From Gilvibacter sp. SZ-19 (GTDB lineage Bacteria > Bacteroidota > Bacteroidia > Flavobacteriales > Flavobacteriaceae): a DNA stretch of 64,000 nt. A program made the position numbers and the translations under genes. The DNA lies in contig NZ_CP019333.1 of NCBI RefSeq assembly GCF_002163875.1, positions 626,864 through 690,863 on the forward strand, read 5' to 3'. Below are positions 60,381 to 64,000 of this stretch, piece by piece (position 1 is the stretch's first letter; each line of letters opens with the position of its first letter). The notes under the pieces were generated by a model. It ran no database searches. It saw nothing but the letters and a program-made list of their open reading frames with translations, and was not told the DNA's origin.

Positions 60381-61361
60381 TTATTTTTTTCTGTCGATCA
60401 CATAGTCCACCATAAGCACCAATGAATCCTTGTAAGGCGAGTCTGGATAAGGCTTTATCATCTCCATAGCCTGAACTTGATAGTCCTTCATTTTTTTTAT
60501 GGCATAGTCCAAACCTCCGACCTCTTTTACATAGGCAATGACTTCGCGAACGCGTTTTTTATCGGTATTGTGATTCTTGACAGAATTGATGAGCCAACGC
60601 TTTTTTTCTAAAGGAGCATGGTTGAGTGCATATATGAGCGGCAGGGTCATTTTTTGTTCTTTAATGTCTATACCGGTCGGTTTCCCGATCTTGGCCTCTC
60701 CGTAATCAAAAAGGTCGTCTTTGATCTGGAAGGCCATCCCGATAAGCTCACCAAATTTCTCCATCAGTTGGACTTCTTCTTTAGAAGCCCGAACCGATTG
60801 GGCACCCATAGCGCAGCAAGCTGCAATAAGTGTAGCGGTCTTTTTGCGAATGATCTCGTAATAGACATCTTCGGTTATATCCAATTTACGCGCCTTATCG
60901 ATCTGAAGGAGTTCTCCCTCTGCCATTTCACGAACAGCTTTCGAGATTATCTTTAGCAGGTCAAAATCCTCATTGTCTATACACATCAACATCCCTTTAG
61001 ACAACATGAAATCGCCCACTAAAACAGCGATCTTATTCTTCCAGAGGGCATTTATAGAGAAAAAACCACGCCTCTTATTGGAATCGTCTACCACGTCGTC
61101 ATGTACTAAGGTAGCGGTATGGATAAGCTCAATCACACTTGCTCCGCGATAGACTCTATCGCTCAAAGGATCATCGCCTTGGATCATCTTAGCGATGAGG
61201 AAAACGAACATGGGTCGCATCTGCTTGCCCTTTCGATTCACCACATAATGTGTGATCCGATTGAACAGCGCAACCTTAGACTGCATGGAGTTCGAGAACT
61301 TCTTTTCAAAGAGTTCCATTTCCAGCTCTATGGGCAATTTGATTTGACTGACCGTCTTCAC
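60381..61361 (-). CDS. Polyprenyl diphosphate synthase
   Basis: 326 aa, trans-isoprenyl diphosphate synthase that extends FPP with isopentenyl diphosphate; the likely product is the menaquinone side chain. First Asp-rich motif DDVVDDSNKRRG and second KDDLFDYG are present, with GKQMRPMFVFL before the first. The start is GTG at 61361. Chain length cannot be fixed by eye; solanesyl or octaprenyl types look alike. Confidence 0.92.
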   Translation of the reverse strand: MKTVSQIKLPIELEMELFEKKFSNSMQSKVALFNRITHYVVNRKGKQMRPMFVFLIAKMIQGDDPLSDRVYRGASVIELIHTATLVHDDVVDDSNKRRGFFSINALWKNKIAVLVGDFMLSKGMLMCIDNEDFDLLKIISKAVREMAEGELLQIDKARKLDITEDVYYEIIRKKTATLIAACCAMGAQSVRASKEEVQLMEKFGELIGMAFQIKDDLFDYGEAKIGKPTGIDIKEQKMTLPLIYALNHAPLEKKRWLINSVKNHNTDKKRVREVIAYVKEVGGLDYAIKKMKDYQVQAMEMIKPYPDSPYKDSLVLMVDYVIDRKK

Positions 61362-61391
61362 CCTACAAAGATACGAGAAATGCGGGGCTTA

Positions 61392-62432
61392 CTAATGCTT
61401 GTTTGCCAGTTGCCCGCAAGCGGCGTCTATGTCCTTTCCGCGGCTGCGTCTTACGGTCACAGGTATACGCTTGGCCTCTAGTTTTTGGATATAACGATCT
61501 AAGACTGCATCGTCTGCTTGCTGAAACTTATCGTCTCCAATAGGATTGTATTCAATGATATTGACCTTACAGGGTACATATTGGCAGTACTTGACCAAGG
61601 CATCTATAGCCTCATCCGAATCGTTGATGTCTTTCCAAACCACATACTCGTATGTGATACGTCGTTTGGTCTGCGCATACCAGTATTCCAGGGCCTCTCG
61701 CAGGTCATCTAAGGTAAATCGTTTAGCAAAGGGCATGATCTGCTCCCGTGTTTCTTGTATTGCGCTGTGCAAGGAAACAGCCAGGTTGAATTTCACGCCA
61801 TCGTCTGCCAGTTTCTTGATCATTTTAGGTACTCCTGAGGTAGAGACCACTATGCGTTTAGGAGACATTCCCAGCCCCTCTTCACTGGTTATCTTTTCTA
61901 TGGCGGCGAGCACATTGTTATAGTTCATTAGCGGCTCACCCATCCCCATAAATACAATATTAGATAGAGGCCTGTCGTAATACAGCTGACTTTCCTTGTG
62001 GATCGCCATTACCTGATCGTAGATCTCATCCGGATTCAGATTGCGCATACGCTTTAACTGAGCAGTTGCACAGAAGGCACAATCTAAACTACAACCTACT
62101 TGAGAAGAAACGCAGGCAGTTGTTCGGGTTTCGGTTGGAATCAAAACGGATTCTACAATAAGACCATCGTGCAAGGCAACAGCGTTCTTTAAGGTGCCAT
62201 CTTCGCTTTTTTGAATTTGATCTACCGCAATATGGTTGATCACAAAGTGCTGCTCCAATAAGGCGCGCGTTGGCTTAGACAGATTGGTCATGGCCTCAAA
62301 ATCATGCGCACCCTTGGTCCAGAGCCACTCATAGACCTGATTGCCACGAAAGGCCTTATCGCCTTGAGCGATAAAAAAATCTCGCAATTGCTCTTTGGTC
62401 AAGGCGCGTATGTCTTGCCGTTTGATTTCCAT
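61392..62432 (-). CDS. rlmN: Dual-specificity rRNA/tRNA adenine C2-methyltransferase RlmN
   Basis: Radical SAM methylase, 346 aa, that methylates C2 of A2503 in 23S rRNA and A37 of some tRNAs. The iron-sulphur motif is GCSLDCAFCATA (CxxxCxxC). Other landmarks are VFMGMGEPLMNYNNVL, VSTSGVPKMI and the catalytic Cys near the C-terminus in GKDIDAACGQL. The start ATG is at 62432. Confidence 0.96.
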   Translation of the reverse strand: MEIKRQDIRALTKEQLRDFFIAQGDKAFRGNQVYEWLWTKGAHDFEAMTNLSKPTRALLEQHFVINHIAVDQIQKSEDGTLKNAVALHDGLIVESVLIPTETRTTACVSSQVGCSLDCAFCATAQLKRMRNLNPDEIYDQVMAIHKESQLYYDRPLSNIVFMGMGEPLMNYNNVLAAIEKITSEEGLGMSPKRIVVSTSGVPKMIKKLADDGVKFNLAVSLHSAIQETREQIMPFAKRFTLDDLREALEYWYAQTKRRITYEYVVWKDINDSDEAIDALVKYCQYVPCKVNIIEYNPIGDDKFQQADDAVLDRYIQKLEAKRIPVTVRRSRGKDIDAACGQLANKH

Positions 62433-62454
62433 GTTGCAAAACTACCACAATTAG

Positions 62455-62490
62455 CCATAAAAAAACCCTTTCTGCTAAGAGAAAGGGTTT
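62455..62490 (-). terminator. Terminator of the T9SS protease gene
   Basis: On the minus strand stem AAACCCTTTCT / AGAAAGGGTTT (62490-62480 and 62473-62463) followed by a T run. Confidence 0.88.
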
Positions 62491-62510
62491 TAGATATCGT
62501 TTTGGTCAGC

Positions 62511-64000
62511 CTAGTGACGCACAATGATCTTTTTAGTTAGGCTCGCTGCGTTCTCGTCGTCTACGATCTTTAAGAAATAGACACCGTTTTGCAGATCTGA
62601 AACATTCAGCTCATTATTCACAGCAGAGAAGCTTCCGCGCTTCACAACTTGTCCTAAGATGGTGTAAAGCTCGTAATCTAAGCTGCTGCTTCCGAAGTGA
62701 ACCACATTCAACAAAGAATTTGCTGGGTTCGGGAAGATAGACAGATTGGTCTCGAACTGGAAGTCGTTCGTAGAAAGTGTCTCAAGCGTATCGCCAGCGT
62801 CTCCGTCTGGATCTAACCAAGGCTTTAAACTGTTGGTTGGTGAAGAACCAAAGTCCCAAGATTTGTCAAAGCGACCGTATACGTCAAAACCACCATTGTC
62901 GTTGGTCCCTGCACAAGCAGCAGATCCTCCGGCCAATTGTCCTACGATCAAACCGTTCTGATCAAATAGCGGAGATCCGGAAGAACCTCCTTCGGTAACT
63001 CCAATATCCCAACCGTCACCACCGCCGAATCCAGAACCACTGATCACCCACATTTCTGTAGATGGGTTCCCGTTAAAGCTGATGGCACTTTTAAAAGGTG
63101 CTTCGTCATCACGACATACTTTCATAATGTCTCCAGATGGGTGGTGAATACCTACGGTATAATTTGGTACAGCAGTAGCACTGCGGTTCCATCCAGCCCA
63201 TACTAGGTTCCAAGAATCTGGTAAAGTACCTAGTAAACGCACTAGCATTACATCGGACTCTGAGTTGATAGCCAAACGCTCTGCACCACTGGTAGTATTA
63301 AAAGACCCACTGGTACTTGGAGTTGTTGTTCCACAAGATGGAGAAGGGCTTCTCCAGTTAAAACGGAATGACCAAGTTGCAGGAGTCCCTCCGTTACAGT
63401 GGTTCGCTGTCAAGAAATAAGGCTCTCTGTCGTTAGCTGTATTATTTATCAAAGCTCCACTACAAACTCCACCACCAATGATAAAGAGTGCAACAGATCT
63501 TTTTAGGTCTTCTTTTAGTGGATCCCAATCAGCACCTACAGTACAATCCACATCGTGGTTACAAGATCCGGAGTCGTTAAGACCCTTAGCAGTAACCACC
63601 TCGTCGGTAAATTGCTGAACAGAGCGGTAACCGTGTACCACTTTGCTGATATTCAAAGAACCTTGACCGCGAACAGCTTTTGGTTCAAAATATTCGATCC
63701 AAATGTTATCACCGTCAACCATCCAAGTTCCGAGCATTTTCTCTTCGTTGTTCAGGTTGTCCGTATAAGCTCCAAGCAAGGCAGTACGGTCATCATTGTA
63801 AAGATATACCTTAGCTCCTGCGGGTAAGTCGTATTTGTCAAAAATGAAATTCATGGTCTTGGCGCCCTCAGAAACGATGTTGATTCTCCAAACACCATCA
63901 CCGTTAGGAAGCTCGTCCCACACACCGGCATTTTCTAATCCGAGGTCTACGTCCAACTCGATCCCAAAACGATACGGACCATCTCCCTTTCTGTAGGCAG
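62511..64000 (-). CDS. Secreted trypsin-fold protease with T9SS sorting domain (5' end missing)
   Basis: The frame continues through the right edge of the window, so the N-terminus, with the signal peptide and part of the propeptide, is missing. About 496 codons are visible. The protease domain resembles lysyl endopeptidases: catalytic His in FLTANHCNGG, Asp in SESDVMLVRLL and Ser in EGGSSGSPLF, with several cysteines for disulphides. The last 75 residues (FPNPANSLLNVVHF ... GQVVKRGSF ... NGVYFLKIV ... KKIIVRH) are a type A T9SS C-terminal sorting domain. It is therefore exported through the outer membrane and either released or anchored to the surface. Confidence 0.92.
   Translation of the reverse strand, partial: AYRKGDGPYRFGIELDVDLGLENAGVWDELPNGDGVWRINIVSEGAKTMNFIFDKYDLPAGAKVYLYNDDRTALLGAYTDNLNNEEKMLGTWMVDGDNIWIEYFEPKAVRGQGSLNISKVVHGYRSVQQFTDEVVTAKGLNDSGSCNHDVDCTVGADWDPLKEDLKRSVALFIIGGGVCSGALINNTANDREPYFLTANHCNGGTPATWSFRFNWRSPSPSCGTTTPSTSGSFNTTSGAERLAINSESDVMLVRLLGTLPDSWNLVWAGWNRSATAVPNYTVGIHHPSGDIMKVCRDDEAPFKSAISFNGNPSTEMWVISGSGFGGGDGWDIGVTEGGSSGSPLFDQNGLIVGQLAGGSAACAGTNDNGGFDVYGRFDKSWDFGSSPTNSLKPWLDPDGDAGDTLETLSTNDFQFETNLSIFPNPANSLLNVVHFGSSSLDYELYTILGQVVKRGSFSAVNNELNVSDLQNGVYFLKIVDDENAASLTKKIIVRH

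Overview
The window is a piece of chromosome from a member of the Bacteroidota, class Flavobacteriia, most likely a marine, gliding Flavobacteriaceae. The grounds are gliding genes gldB and gldC, a PorT-like type IX secretion (T9SS) protein, a secreted protease ending in a T9SS sorting domain, a menaquinone methyltransferase, a short RpoD, and upstream regions that repeatedly carry the Bacteroidota -7 promoter element TAnnTTTG. No phage, insertion sequence, CRISPR array or rRNA operon is visible. The only intact RNA gene I can support is one tRNA-Arg.

Layout. 0-6.1 kb: the edge of a divergent gene, a fatty acid desaturase with an aminotransferase, a repeat-filled gap, a cupin, an unusual PLP enzyme and an SDR. 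6.2-17 kb: trkA-trkH potassium uptake with yjdM; ubiE-porT; an rRNA-type methyltransferase; tamL; fbaA-accD. 17-20.7 kb: an accessory stretch with structured repeats, a membrane gene broken by an in-frame stop, a small secreted metalloprotease and a lipoprotein followed by serial terminators. 20.8-29.2 kb: rpsO, pnp, then a sigma-factor cluster (ECF module 1, rpoD, ECF module 2). 29.3-34.3 kb: a BLUF photoreceptor, rpe, an MtfA-like peptidase, a BI-1 protein, a heavy-metal-binding protein and an ExbD-like periplasmic protein. 34.3-35.3 kb: repeats, tRNA-Arg, a broken copy of its 5' half, and a YqeY-family gene. 35.4-50.7 kb: the complete dcw division/cell-wall cluster on the minus strand, from mraZ to ftsZ, with candidate MraZ boxes in front. 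51-57.7 kb: a hydrolase, engB, gldC-gldB, nadE, a degenerate response regulator and dnaG. 57.8-64 kb: ECF module 3, a polyprenyl synthase, rlmN and the T9SS protease cut by the window edge.

Most notable points. (i) Three ECF sigma modules share a membrane-tethered partner with a similar short cytoplasmic head (F..R.E..., S...W...L). In module 3 the partner is followed by a separate beta-barrel gene, while in module 1 partner and barrel are one fused protein with a long Asn/Thr-rich linker. The 9-mer GCAACCTTT precedes all three modules. This fits a direct envelope-to-sigma signalling device. (ii) At least three families of dispersed palindromic repeats fill the non-coding gaps, and one appears nested inside another. 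(iii) A 5' fragment of tRNA-Arg is interrupted by a 32-bp palindromic insert. (iv) DnaG and AccD have each lost all four zinc ligands, and a NarL-type response regulator has Glu where the phosphorylated Asp should be.
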